DNA of 64,000 nt from Nocardioides sp. T2.26MG-1 (GTDB lineage: Bacteria; Actinomycetota; Actinomycetes; Propionibacteriales; Nocardioidaceae): positions 62,001 through 126,000 of the forward strand of contig NZ_CATNLZ010000003.1 of the NCBI RefSeq assembly GCF_950101795.1, written 5' to 3'. Below are positions 1 through 9,773 of this stretch, piece by piece (position 1 is the first letter of the stretch; each line of letters starts with the position of its first letter). The notes beneath the pieces were generated by a model. That model saw only the letters and a program-made list of their open reading frames with translations, was not told the DNA's origin and ran no database searches. The translations under genes and the position numbers were made by a program.

Positions 1-1059
1 GCGCCACCGGCTGCCCCGCACCTGGGAGGTGGTCGAGTCGCTGGAGTGCGAGGCCTGGGTGGCGCGCAAGGTCGCCACGATGTCCCGGGCCCTCGACCTG
101 GCCGTGATCGGGATCGTCGACGCGGCGGTCGCCGCCGCGATCGCCGGAGAGTCGCCCTCCCGGGTCCTCGAGCTGGCCCGCGCCAAGGTCATCGAGGCTG
201 ACCCGGCCGCCTACGCCAGCCGCCTCGAGGAGCAGCTGCGCCACCGCTTCGTCTCGCTCTCGCGCATCGACGATCACGGCATGCAACACGTCATCGCCCA
301 CGTCGAGTCCGGTCCCGCGCTCTGGGTCAGCGACCTCGTCGACCGGATCGCCGACGCGCTCCACGCCCGCCGCGACCTTGTTCCCCACCTGCCGGCGGAC
401 GTCGGCCGCGACGAGCTGCGCGCCGAGGCCTTCGGCTGGCTCGCCCACCCCGAGCGCGTCCTCGAGCTGCTCGAGCCCGCCCGCGAGGACCTGCCGCCGC
501 GACGAAGCCGCGCTCGGGCCGTGGTCCACGTCCACCTCCACGAGGGCGCCCTCCACCGGTGGGGTGTCGCGCGCGTCGCCCGCTCCTCCTCGACCAGGTC
601 CGCCGGCTGCTCGGCCACGCCCACGTCGAGCTCAAGCCCGTCATCGACCTCCACGACCGCACCCGGGTCAACGCCTACGAGCACCCCGAGGCGGTCAAGG
701 AACGCGTCCACCTCCGCACGGTCGGCGAGGTCTTCCCCCACGCCACCCGCGTCAGCCGCGCCGTCGACATCGATCATCCGGCCGAGTACGACGAGCACGG
801 TCCACCCGGCCAGACCGGCGACCACAACGCCGCACCTCTGAGTCGCACCAACCATCGGGCGAAGACCCACCTCGGCTATCAAGTCCGCCAGCTCGGACCC
901 GCGAGCTACCTCTGGACCACGCCCCACGGTCTCCACCGGCACGTCGACGACCGAGGCACCCACGTCATCGACGCCGCGGAGGCTCGCGATCTCGCCCGCA
1001 CCGCGGCGATCCAACGCGCCCTCGACCAGTTCGCCGTCGGGCTCGAGCAAGCCGGCTGA
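1..1059 (+). pseudogene. DUF222/HNH endonuclease-like (13E12 family) gene, frameshifted, 5' end outside window
   Basis: The reading frame is open from base 2, so the gene begins before the window. The first part (to about base 575) reads as the alpha-helical DUF222 domain of the actinobacterial 13E12-repeat family. Around bases 565-590 the coding signal moves to another frame, which continues with LLLDQVRRLLGHAHVELKP and a C-terminal HNH-like segment (VDIDHPAEYDE, then APLSRTNHRAKTH and YLWTTPHG) up to the TGA at 1057-1059. The HNH part looks decayed: the positions that usually hold Cys and His in this family read Ser and Asn (RVSRAVDIDH, LSRTNHR). A relative with an intact frame lies at 24663-25907. 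A sequencing error could explain the shift alone, but not the lost metal-binding residues. Family function in DNA cleavage is inferred from the HNH fold. Confidence 0.7.
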
Positions 1060-1069
1060 GCGCGCTTCG

Positions 1070-1834
1070 TCAGGCCGGGGGCCGGGCCAACACCGACCAC
1101 GCGGTCGCCTCGACGGTGAACGGTCCGGTGGGCAACCGCTCGCGGCAGTGCTTCCGCAGCTCGGCACGCGCCGCCTCGTCCAGCTGCCGCACGTGGTCAC
1201 CGGCCGGCCCGACACCGAGCGTGTAGGGCTCCCACCACTCCTCGAAGGAGGAGTAAGGGACGGTGACCGTGATCGTCCCTTCGACCACGTCCTGCAGTCC
1301 CGCCTCCCGGGCCAGCGTGCCTAGGTCACCCTCGCCGGTGCCGGGCAGCGTCGCCTCGTCGGCGGCGTCGGGGTCGAGGTCCTTGGCCGCCTGCCAGAAC
1401 GTCGAGAGCGGGCCGGTCGCCGTCGCGTGGTTCCAGACGGTCGCGGCGACCACGCCCTCGGCGCGCGCGACGCGGCCCATCTCCTGCAGGCCTTGCACCG
1501 GGTCTGACATGAAGTGCACGACGAGGTTGGCGAGCACCACGTCGTACGCCACGTCCGCGAACGGCAGCGCCTCGGCCCTGCCGTAGCGGATGTCGACGCC
1601 CGGGCACCGCTCGCGCGCGGCGGCCACGAACGACGGCGACGGGTCGATCGCGTCGACGTTGTCCGGGCCCAGACGCTCGACGAGGCGGGAGGTCAGGACG
1701 CCGGGGCCGCAGCCGACGTCGACCGCGCGCTGCCCGGCGCGTACGCCGGCGATCTCGACGAGGCGGTCGGCGAGCGGCTCGGAGTAGCGACCCATGAAGC
1801 GGGCGTAGGAGTCCGCGGCGACGTCGAAGGCCAT
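1070..1834 (-). CDS. Class I SAM-dependent methyltransferase
   Basis: 254 aa. The Rossmann-type SAM-binding motif I is clear (AVDVGCGPGVL, about residues 37-48), followed by an acidic residue after strand 2 (DAIDPSPSF) and the motif-IV region (YDVVLANLVVHF), as in the Methyltransf_11/25 families of the UbiE type. Substrate cannot be told from sequence; soluble cytoplasmic enzyme. The start ATG at 1834 is preceded at 1840-1845 (minus strand) by TACAGT with a 5-nt gap and no Shine-Dalgarno, so a leaderless transcript is likely. It faces the degraded DUF222 gene tail to tail, only 10 nt away. Confidence 0.85.
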   Translation of the reverse strand: MAFDVAADSYARFMGRYSEPLADRLVEIAGVRAGQRAVDVGCGPGVLTSRLVERLGPDNVDAIDPSPSFVAAARERCPGVDIRYGRAEALPFADVAYDVVLANLVVHFMSDPVQGLQEMGRVARAEGVVAATVWNHATATGPLSTFWQAAKDLDPDAADEATLPGTGEGDLGTLAREAGLQDVVEGTITVTVPYSSFEEWWEPYTLGVGPAGDHVRQLDEAARAELRKHCRERLPTGPFTVEATAWSVLARPPA

Positions 1835-2022
1835 GGGCGACTGTAGGCCCGATCACCCCACCGGGCCAGGGGCCACCGACTCGAGCTCGACCGGACCGGC
1901 CACCCGGCTCGGCGGCCGGCGGGTCGACGACCCTCGGCAGTCCACGCAGGGTCCTGGGGCGCTGCGGCCGAGCAGCCGGTGAGCACCAGCGCGACCGCCG
2001 CGCCCACCAGGCCGGGGACCAT
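1693..2022 (-). CDS. Possible small lipoprotein, 3' part uncertain
   Basis: An ATG at 2022 follows a strong purine-rich ribosome site (GGGAGGGAGGAGG) and starts a lipoprotein signal peptide: hydrophobic stretch plus lipobox LTGC at about residues 14-17. After about 35 residues the sequence becomes arginine/serine-rich and would run over the start of the neighbouring methyltransferase. One alternative frame ends sensibly at 1853 with PVELESVAPGPVG, so a short lipoprotein with a frameshift near 1900-1950 is an equally good reading. Only the signal peptide and ribosome site are supported; the rest may be decayed. Confidence 0.3.
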   Translation of the reverse strand: MVPGLVGAAVALVLTGCSAAAPQDPAWTAEGRRPAGRRAGWPVRSSSSRWPLARWGDRAYSRPWPSTSPRTPTPASWVATPSRSPTASSRSPAYAPGSARSTSAAAPAS

Positions 2023-2111
2023 CGGCCTCCTCCCTCCCTGAACGCTCGCACGCCCGCGGCAGGTTGGCGCGAGTTGCGATGAGTTGCCGCGCTCGTGCCG
2101 GTCTGATCCGT

Positions 2112-2585
2112 ATGCCCGAGATCAGCACCTGCCTGTGGTTCGACGAAGACCTCATGGAGGCGGTCGAGTTCTACACGACCGTCTTCCCCCGCTCCGAGGT
2201 CCGCGCGATCTCCCACTACGACGACGGGCGGGTGCTCGCGGCGGAGTGGACGCTCGACGGCCAGCCGTTCCGCGGGATCAACGGCGGCCCGGACCATGCC
2301 GGGTTCACCGAGACGATCTCGCTGAGCGTCAGCTGCGCCGACCAGTCCGAGGTCGACTACTACTGGGACACGCTGGTCGACGGCGGGCAGCCGGACCAGT
2401 GCGCGTGGCTGAAGGACCGGTTCGGCCTGTCCTGGCAGATCGTGCCGACCCGTCTCTACGAGCTGATCTCCGACCCGGATCCGGTCCGGGCCCAGGCGGC
2501 GATGGCGGCCATGATGACGATGCAGAAGATCGTGATCGCCGACCTGGAGGCGGCGGCGGAGGCCGCTGCGGACGCGGCGAGGTGA
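2112..2585 (+). CDS. VOC-superfamily protein (PhnB / 3-demethylubiquinone methyltransferase-like domain)
   Basis: 157 aa from ATG 2112 (an upstream in-frame ATG at 2064 would add a non-conserved, Arg-rich head). The opening ISTCLWFDEDLMEAVEFYTTVFP, read in two pieces as ISTCLWFDEDLMEA and VEFYTTVFP, is the hallmark of the PhnB-like VOC domain, and FGLSWQIVPTRL near residue 112 is its second signature. The C-terminus is an alanine-rich helix. Members are mostly of unknown substrate despite the methyltransferase-like name. Stand-alone gene 99 nt upstream of panB. Confidence 0.85.
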   Translation: MPEISTCLWFDEDLMEAVEFYTTVFPRSEVRAISHYDDGRVLAAEWTLDGQPFRGINGGPDHAGFTETISLSVSCADQSEVDYYWDTLVDGGQPDQCAWLKDRFGLSWQIVPTRLYELISDPDPVRAQAAMAAMMTMQKIVIADLEAAAEAAADAAR

Positions 2586-2683
2586 CCATCGACACAGGAG
2601 TGAACCGACGAGTACGGGGCTAGCCTGACCAGCGGTCCGTGGACTCCATCAGGGAGCTGCGAGATGACGTCAGGGAGTACGAG

Positions 2684-3538
2684 ATGAGCACCGAGGAGAC
2701 GCCCCCGTACGGTTCCGGGGTCTCGACAAGCTCGACCGCGCCGGTGAGGCGGATCCGCACCCACCATCTGCGGGAGATGAAGCAGCGCGGCGAGAGGTTC
2801 GCGATGCTCACCGCCTACGAGCAGTACGCCGCCGAGACCTTCGACGAGGCCGGGATCGAGGTGCTGCTGGTCGGTGACAGCGCCTCCAACAACGTCTACG
2901 GCAACGAGACCTCGCTGCCGGTGACCGTCGAGGAGCTGATCCCGCTGGTCCGCGCCGTCACCCGGTCGGCGCACCGCGCGCTCGTCGTCGCCGACCTGCC
3001 GTTCGGCTCCTACCAGGCGTCGGCCGAGCAGGCCTACCTGACCGCGGTGCGGTTCATGAAGGAGGCCAACGCCCACGCCGTCAAGCTCGAGGGCGGGGTC
3101 GAGATGGTCCCCCAGGTCCGCAAGCTCACCGAGGGCGGCATCCCGGTGATGGCCCACATCGGCTTCACCCCGCAGTCCGAGCACAACCTCGGCGGCTACC
3201 GCGTCCAGGGCCGTGGTGAGGCGGCGGCGAAGGTCCTCGCGGAGGCCCGCGCGATGGAGGAGGCCGGCGCCTTCGCGGTCGTGATGGAGATGGTGCCCGG
3301 CGACGTGGCGGCCGAGGTGACCAAGGCCGTCTCGATCCCCACGATCGGCATCGGCGCCGGCGTCGAGTGCGACGGCCAGGTGCTGGTGTGGCAGGACGCG
3401 TTCGGCCTGCGCACCGGCCGGATGGCGAAGTTCGTCAAGCAGTACGCCGACCTGCACGGCGTACTCCTCCAGGCCGCCCGCGACTACGCCGCCGACGTCA
3501 AGGCCGGCACGTTCCCCGGCCCCGAGCACACCTTCTGA
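2684..3538 (+). CDS. panB: 3-methyl-2-oxobutanoate hydroxymethyltransferase (ketopantoate hydroxymethyltransferase)
   Basis: 284 aa. PanB transfers a one-carbon unit from 5,10-methylene-tetrahydrofolate to 2-oxoisovalerate, the first committed step to pantothenate and CoA; cytoplasmic homo-oligomer. Signatures: [11 protein letters not shown] with the metal-binding Asp, the conserved [16 protein letters not shown] and IGIGAG segments. Start chosen at ATG 2684, preceded by GGGAG 7 nt upstream; the frame is open to 2639 but that extension is not PanB-like. Even so, the first 25 residues (to about STAPV) are outside the family core, and their DNA contains a copy of a short repeat (see findings). 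No panC or panD is nearby. Confidence 0.95.
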   Translation: MSTEETPPYGSGVSTSSTAPVRRIRTHHLREMKQRGERFAMLTAYEQYAAETFDEAGIEVLLVGDSASNNVYGNETSLPVTVEELIPLVRAVTRSAHRALVVADLPFGSYQASAEQAYLTAVRFMKEANAHAVKLEGGVEMVPQVRKLTEGGIPVMAHIGFTPQSEHNLGGYRVQGRGEAAAKVLAEARAMEEAGAFAVVMEMVPGDVAAEVTKAVSIPTIGIGAGVECDGQVLVWQDAFGLRTGRMAKFVKQYADLHGVLLQAARDYAADVKAGTFPGPEHTF

Positions 3539-3545
3539 GCCGTCG

Positions 3546-3669
3546 GTGGTTTCGAGGCTCGCTTCGCTCGCACCTCAACCAACGACGCGGTCGAGGTTCG
3601 CTCGCACCTCAACCAACGACGCGGTGGTTGAGGTTCGAGGGCCGCCAGGCCCGAGCCTCGAAACCACCC
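3546..3669. repeat. Cluster of dispersed palindromic repeats (TTGAGGTGCGAGC family)
   Basis: The 214-nt gap between panB and the ABC operon holds no gene. It holds two to three copies of a roughly 37-bp imperfect palindrome. One copy at 3546-3582 begins GGTGGTTTCGAGGCTCG and ends GCACCTCAACCA; a truncated copy lies at about 3591-3615, and a longer variant in the opposite orientation at 3622-3669 has a GC-rich insert. The same family recurs at 24341-24469. It has the look of non-autonomous REP-like elements. Confidence 0.75.
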
Positions 3670-3752
3670 CAGCCCCGGCCATGACAACTGTCATGGCGCA
3701 GTCGTGACGCACGCGCGAGGTCCGGGCGCGGGCTGAGCACCAGGCTGGGGGC

Positions 3753-4684
<932 letters not shown>

Positions 4685-4688
<4 letters not shown>

Positions 4689-5476
4689 CCACGATGACCA
4701 CGACGATCGACCCCGCCGTCCGCCGCGTCCCGCCGCTCGGCGGCTTCAACCGGCGCGTGCTGCGCATCGAGCTGCTCCGGATGCTGCGCAACCGCCGCAC
4801 CGTGCTCTTCACGATGATCTTCCCCGCGGGCCTGTACTACGCGATCACCGGCAGCGACACGACCTGGGACACCCCCGTCGGGTCGGGCAACGAGGCGGCG
4901 TACATCCTGATCTCGATGGCGCTGTACGGCGCGGCGCTGATCGCCGCCGCCGGCGGGGCCATGGTCGCGACCGAGCGCGCGCTCGGCTGGTCGCGCCAGC
5001 TGCGGCTCACCCCGCTGAACCCCGTCGCCTACGTCACGATGAAGGCGCTGGTCGCGCTGGCCATGGGCGCGCTCGCGATCGCGGTCGTCAACACCTGCGG
5101 CATCGTCCAGGGTCGCGCCGACATGCCCGGCGGGGTCTGGCTCGCCGCCGCGGCGGTCACGCTGTGCTGCACGCTGACGTTCGCCGCGCTGGGCGTGTTC
5201 ATCGGCTACATCGTCCCGGGCGAGAACGCCATGCAGCTGCTCGGCCCGGGCCTGGCGCTGCTGTCGTTCCTCGGCGGCGTCTTCTGGCCGCTGACCGAGG
5301 GCAGCACGCTGTGGCACGTCGCCGTCTTCACCCCGATGTACGGCGTCGCCGAGGTCGCCCGCTCCCCGCTGACGGACGAGCTCCCGTGGTACGCCCTGGT
5401 CAACGCCGTCGGCTGGCTCGCGGTCTTCGTCGTCGGGGCGGCGTGGCGGATGAGCCGGGACACCGCCCGGGTCTGA
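4685..5476 (+). CDS. ABC-2 type transporter permease
   Basis: 263 aa integral membrane protein with about six hydrophobic segments (near residues 40-60, 75-100, 115-140, 150-175, 180-205 and 235-255), matching the ABC-2 permease fold. Start ATG overlaps the ATPase stop (ATGA). It is the membrane partner of the preceding ATPase. The 24-nt gap to the histidine kinase gene carries a separate -10 element, so the kinase may also be transcribed independently. Confidence 0.9.
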
Positions 5477-5500
5477 GCCCCGGTGGCTAGCCTTCCCCGC

Positions 5501-6604
5501 ATGAGCGAGACCCCGCCCAACCGCGTCGGCCGGGCGGGGCCCCTCTTCGCCGGCATCTGGCTGTTCTTCCTGGTCGACCCGCTGCTGGAGGGCTGGACGC
5601 ACCGCGACGAGGCGCGCGGCGTGGTCGGCATCGTCGCGACCGTCGCGTTCGCCACCGCCTACATGACGCTGTGGATCCGGATGCGCCAGGACCGCGCACG
5701 ACTGGTCGCGGACCCGCCGCTGTCCTTCACCGCGCCCTACCTGGGCGCGCTGGTGGTGCTCGGCGGCGTGATGGTGGCCTGCCTGGGCGAGAAGGGCATG
5801 GCGAGCGTCGTGTACGTCGCGGTCGCGGCGGTGATGGTGTTCCCACTGCGGCTCGCGATGCCGGTGGTCGCGGCGCTGGTCGCGGGCTCGCTCGGGCTCA
5901 GCGCCGTCGAGGACTGGGGCAGCCAGGTCGGTCTGGCCTTCGGCATCATGGCCGCCTCGGTGGCGATCTTCGGGATGCGCACGGTGATGCGCCGCAACAT
6001 CGAGCTGCTCCGGGCCGAGCAGGAGAACGCGAGCCTCGCGGTCGAGAACGAGCGCACCCGCTTCGCCCGCGACCTGCACGACATCCTGGGCCACTCGCTC
6101 ACGGTGATCACCGTCAAGGCCGAGCTCGCGCAGCGGCTGCTCGACCAGGACACGCCCGCGGGGACCGAGCGGGCCCGCGCCGAGCTCGCGGACCTCGAGC
6201 GGCTCAGCCGCGACGCGCTCGCCGACGTACGCCGTGCGGTCGAGGGCTACCGCGACCTGACCCTGCCCGGCGAGCTGGCCCGCGCCCGCACCGCGCTGGC
6301 CGCCGCCGAGATCGACGCGCGGCTGCCCAACTCCGCCGACGAGGTGCCGACCGAGCTGCGCGAGCTGTTCGCGTGGACGGTGCGCGAGGGCGTCACGAAC
6401 GTGATCCGGCACTCCCGAGCCCGCACCTGCGAGGTGCGCCTGACCCCGACCGCCGCCGAGGTGCGCGACGACGGGCAGGGCTGTCCGGGACCGGCGACGG
6501 GCGGCTCGGGCTTGGCCGGGCTGCGCGAGCGGGCCACGGCCGCCGGCGCCACCGTGGTGACGCGGCAGCTCTCCCCCGGTTTCAGCCTGCAGGTGGTCCG
6601 ATGA
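5501..6604 (+). CDS. Sensor histidine kinase, DesK-like (HisKA_3)
   Basis: 367 aa. The N-terminal half has four to five membrane segments (about residues 13-28, 42-60, 78-95, 102-135, 143-160) and no obvious extracytoplasmic sensor domain. A coiled linker leads to the HisKA_3 H-box FARDLHDILGHSL with the phospho-accepting His at residue 193. The degenerate HATPase_c follows (VREGVTNVIRHSRA as N-box, VRDDGQG and GGSGLAGLRER as G-boxes). This is the DesK/LiaS class, often sensing membrane state or cell-wall drugs. ATG at 5501 is 7 nt after TAGCCT (5488-5493), suggesting a leaderless transcript; the frame is open upstream to 5483. Confidence 0.92.
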   Translation: MSETPPNRVGRAGPLFAGIWLFFLVDPLLEGWTHRDEARGVVGIVATVAFATAYMTLWIRMRQDRARLVADPPLSFTAPYLGALVVLGGVMVACLGEKGMASVVYVAVAAVMVFPLRLAMPVVAALVAGSLGLSAVEDWGSQVGLAFGIMAASVAIFGMRTVMRRNIELLRAEQENASLAVENERTRFARDLHDILGHSLTVITVKAELAQRLLDQDTPAGTERARAELADLERLSRDALADVRRAVEGYRDLTLPGELARARTALAAAEIDARLPNSADEVPTELRELFAWTVREGVTNVIRHSRARTCEVRLTPTAAEVRDDGQGCPGPATGGSGLAGLRERATAAGATVVTRQLSPGFSLQVVR

Positions 6605-7206
6605 TCCGGCTGCTGCTCGCCGACGACCAGGCGCTGGTCCGGGGCGCGCTCTCCGCGCTGCTCGGCCTCGAGCCCGACCTCGAGGTGGTCGCCGAGGTCG
6701 GATCCGGTGACGAGGTGGTCGCCGCCGTGCTCGCCCACCACCCCGACGTGGCGCTCCTCGACGTCGAGATGCCCGGCCTGGACGGCATCGCCGCAGCCGC
6801 GGCGCTCCGGCAGGCGGCCCCGGACACCCGGGTGCTGATCGTGACGACGTTCGGGCGGCCCGGCTACCTGCGCCGTGCCCTGCAGGCCGGCGCCTCCGGG
6901 TTCGTCGTCAAGGACACGCCCGCCGCGCAGCTCGCCGACGCCGTACGCCGGGTGCACGCCGGCCTCCGCGTCGTCGACCCGGCCCTGGCGACCGACAGCC
7001 TGGTCGCGGGCGATTCGCCGCTGACCGCCCGCGAGACCGAGGTGCTCCAGGCAGCCCGGGACGGCTCGCCCGTGGCGGCGATCGCCGCGCGGCTGTTCCT
7101 GTCGGAGGGCACGGTCCGCAACCACCTCTCCGCCGCGATCGGCAAGACCGGGGCCACCAACCGCGCCGAGGCGGTGATCACCGCCGAGGGCAACGGCTGG
7201 CTGTGA
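6601..7206 (+). CDS. Response regulator, NarL/LuxR family (DesR-like)
   Basis: 201 aa, overlapping the kinase stop by 4 nt. Receiver domain (residues 1-120) with acidic pocket ADDQ and phospho-acceptor Asp54 in ALLDVEMPG, Thr in VTTFG and Lys in VVKDT. The C-terminal LuxR-type helix-turn-helix follows (SPLTARETEVL, then FLSEGTVRNHLSAAIGKTGA). It presumably controls the exporter upstream once phosphorylated by the adjacent kinase, the usual arrangement for this gene set. Confidence 0.93.
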   Translation: MIRLLLADDQALVRGALSALLGLEPDLEVVAEVGSGDEVVAAVLAHHPDVALLDVEMPGLDGIAAAAALRQAAPDTRVLIVTTFGRPGYLRRALQAGASGFVVKDTPAAQLADAVRRVHAGLRVVDPALATDSLVAGDSPLTARETEVLQAARDGSPVAAIAARLFLSEGTVRNHLSAAIGKTGATNRAEAVITAEGNGWL

Positions 7207-7236
7207 CACTCTTGTCGGGCCATCTACGGTGTCCCC

Positions 7237-8412
7237 ATGCGCTCGGTCATTCTCGGAGTCCTGGCCACCCTGGCCCTCAGCCTGCTCACGCCTGCCGCCC
7301 ACGCGCAGAGTCTCGACACCCAGGGCCCCGACACCCAGCAGGGGGTGATCGCCCGCCAGGACGTCCCCGACCTGAGGGTCGCCCGGCTCGTGACCGGCCT
7401 CGACCACCCGTGGGACGTCCGCCCGATCGGCGACGGGCGGCTGATCTTCACCCAGCGCGACCGGGCGACCGTGTCGATCTGGGCCGACGGCCGCGCCCGC
7501 AAGGTGCGGGACTTCCCGAGCGGCTCGGTGTGGGTCTCGGGTGAGACCGGCCTGATGGGGCTGGAGGTGGACCCGTCGTTCGCGACCAACCACCGCTTCT
7601 ACACCTGCCAGGGCGGCACCACCAGCCGCGGCCACGACGTACGCGTGATGCGCTGGACGTTGAGCGACAGCCTCCGCAGGGTCACGGGCAGCACGAAGCT
7701 GCTCGGCGGGCTGCCCGCCACCAGCGGCCGCCACGGCGGCTGCCGGCTGCTCGCCGTCGGGCCCCGGCTGTACGTCGGCACCGGTGACGCCGCGACCGGC
7801 ACCAACCCCGAGAACAAGAAGTCGCTGGGCGGCAAGACGCTGTGCCTGCTCGCCGAGACCGGCAAGCCCTGCGAGGACAACCCGTTCATCGGCTCCAACA
7901 ACCGCAGGAGCCGCTACGTGCACACCTACGGCCACCGCAACGTCCAGGGGCTCGACCAGCGCAGCGACGGGACCCTGTGGTCGGTCGAGCAGGGCACCTA
8001 CCGCGACGACGAGGTCAACCGGCTGCGCCGGGGCGGCGACTACGGCTACAACCCGGTGCCGGGCTACAACGAGTCCGTGCCGATGACCGACCAGTCGCTG
8101 CCGGGCCGTCAACGCGCCGCGGTCTGGCGCTCGGGCAACCCGACCCTGGCCACCTCGGGCGGCGGGTTCGTCTACGGCGAGCGGTGGGGGGCCTACAACG
8201 GCAGCTTCGCCGTCGCCGCGCTCAAGGCCGAGCGGGTGCTGTTCCTCCAGCTGTCCTCGACCGGCAAGCTGGAGAAGGTGCGCGTGCCCGCCGCGCTGCG
8301 GACGTTCGGCCGGATCCGCACCGTGGTCGACGGGCCCGGCTCGGTCGCCTACGTCACCACGGACAACGGGAACGGCCGGGACGCGATCCTCGTTGTCCGA
8401 CCTAGACGCTGA
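7237..8412 (+). CDS. Secreted PQQ-dependent sugar dehydrogenase-like protein
   Basis: 391 aa. The Sec signal peptide ends at AHAQ (about residue 24). The mature part is a six-bladed beta-propeller of the GDH-B/Yli family, recognisable by ARLVTGLDHPWDV near the start, HGGCRLLAVGPRLYVGTGD, the YGHRNVQGLD motif (the family's catalytic/PQQ His region) and VYGERWGAYNG near the end. Such proteins oxidise aldose sugars with PQQ, outside the cytoplasmic membrane in actinobacteria; actual substrate unknown. TACGGT sits exactly 6 nt before the ATG, so a leaderless transcript independent of the regulator gene is likely. Confidence 0.88.
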   Translation: MRSVILGVLATLALSLLTPAAHAQSLDTQGPDTQQGVIARQDVPDLRVARLVTGLDHPWDVRPIGDGRLIFTQRDRATVSIWADGRARKVRDFPSGSVWVSGETGLMGLEVDPSFATNHRFYTCQGGTTSRGHDVRVMRWTLSDSLRRVTGSTKLLGGLPATSGRHGGCRLLAVGPRLYVGTGDAATGTNPENKKSLGGKTLCLLAETGKPCEDNPFIGSNNRRSRYVHTYGHRNVQGLDQRSDGTLWSVEQGTYRDDEVNRLRRGGDYGYNPVPGYNESVPMTDQSLPGRQRAAVWRSGNPTLATSGGGFVYGERWGAYNGSFAVAALKAERVLFLQLSSTGKLEKVRVPAALRTFGRIRTVVDGPGSVAYVTTDNGNGRDAILVVRPRR

Positions 8413-8453
8413 GCACACGCTGAGCACGACCAGAGAGCGGTGACGACCACCCG

Positions 8454-9707
8454 GTGGACGCCCAGACCCTGATCAACCTCGCCCTGGTCGTGCTGTTCAT
8501 CCTGGTGGGCGGGGTGTTCGCCGGGACCGAGATCGCCCTGGTCTCGCTGCGCGAGGGGCAGATCAACACCCTCGCCTCCCGCGGCGCGCGCGGCGAGCGG
8601 GTCGCCTCGGTCGCGCGGGACCCCAACCGCTTCCTCGCCGCGGTGCAGATCGGCGTCACCCTGGCCGGCTTCTTCTCCGCGGCGTACGGCGCGTCCACGC
8701 TCGCGCCCGACTTCGCGCCGGTGCTGGAGCACGCCGGCCTCGGCGAGGACGCGGCCGACACGGTCGCGCTGGTGCTGCTGACCCTCTTCATCGCCTACCT
8801 CTCGCTGGTGTTCAGCGAGCTGGTCCCCAAGCGGCTGGCGCTGCAGCGGGCCGCCGGCGTGGCCTACCTCGTCGGGGCCCCGCTCGACCGGTTCGCGACC
8901 GCGATGCGACCCGTGGTGTGGCTGCTCTCCGTGTCCACGAACGCGGTCGTCCGGCTGTTCGGGGGCGACCCAGGCGCGGCCGCCGAGGAGCTCAGCGAGG
9001 AGGAGCTGCGGTTCCTGGTCGACCGGCACGAGGGCCTCGAGGAGGACGAGCGCCGGATCCTCACAGACGTCTTCGACGCCGGCGACCGGTCGCTGAGCGA
9101 GGTGATGCGTCCCCGCGGCGACGTCACGTTCATGAGCGCCGGGCTCCGGGTCGCGGACGCGATCGTCACGGCCCGCACCAGCCCCTACTCACGGTTCCCG
9201 GTGATCGGGTCCGGTCTCGACGACGTACGCGGGTTCCTGCACGTGCGCGACCTGCTCGGCGCCGACCCGGCGGCGCCGGTGCGCACGCTCACCCGCGAGA
9301 TCCTGCACCTGCCGGCCACCAACCGGGTGCTGCCCTCGCTGACCCGGATGCGGGCCGAGGGCAGCCACATCGCGGTCGTCGTCGACGAGTACGGCGGGAC
9401 CGACGGCATCGTCACCCTCGAGGACCTCGTCGAGGAGCTGGTCGGCGAGATCCACGACGAGTACGACCGGGCCGCACCCGAGGTGGCCGGCGAGATCGAC
9501 GCCGGGCTCACCATCGAGGAGTTCACCGAGCGCACCGGGGTGGAGCTCGAGGACGGCCCGTACGAGACCGCCGCCGGCTACGTCGTCCACCGTCTTGGCC
9601 GGCTCGCCGTGCGTGGCGACGTGGTCGTGGTGGGCGACCGGGAGCTGGTCGTCGCCTCGGTCGACCGGCACCGGATCACCCGGCTGCGGGTGCGCCCGCT
9701 CGACTGA
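8454..9707 (+). CDS. Hemolysin-C/CorC family membrane protein (CNNM + CBS domains)
   Basis: 417 aa. Order of domains: CNNM transmembrane domain with three to four helices (about residues 1-190), linker (LSEEELRFLVDRHEGLEEDERRI in two pieces: LSEEELRFLV and EGLEEDERRI), CBS pair (about 200-325, including VVVDEYGGTDGIVTLEDLVE read as VVVDEYGGTDG and VTLEDLVEE), and a C-terminal CorC_HlyC domain (about 335-415). Members are linked to Mg2+/Co2+ handling. Start GTG at 8454 lies 42 nt after the previous stop. Confidence 0.92.
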   Translation: MDAQTLINLALVVLFILVGGVFAGTEIALVSLREGQINTLASRGARGERVASVARDPNRFLAAVQIGVTLAGFFSAAYGASTLAPDFAPVLEHAGLGEDAADTVALVLLTLFIAYLSLVFSELVPKRLALQRAAGVAYLVGAPLDRFATAMRPVVWLLSVSTNAVVRLFGGDPGAAAEELSEEELRFLVDRHEGLEEDERRILTDVFDAGDRSLSEVMRPRGDVTFMSAGLRVADAIVTARTSPYSRFPVIGSGLDDVRGFLHVRDLLGADPAAPVRTLTREILHLPATNRVLPSLTRMRAEGSHIAVVVDEYGGTDGIVTLEDLVEELVGEIHDEYDRAAPEVAGEIDAGLTIEEFTERTGVELEDGPYETAAGYVVHRLGRLAVRGDVVVVGDRELVVASVDRHRITRLRVRPLD

Positions 9708-9773
9708 GCCACTCGGCCGAAAATCACCCCTTCGGGTCATCAGGAGCCGGGCGCACGGGTCGAACTTCCCGAC

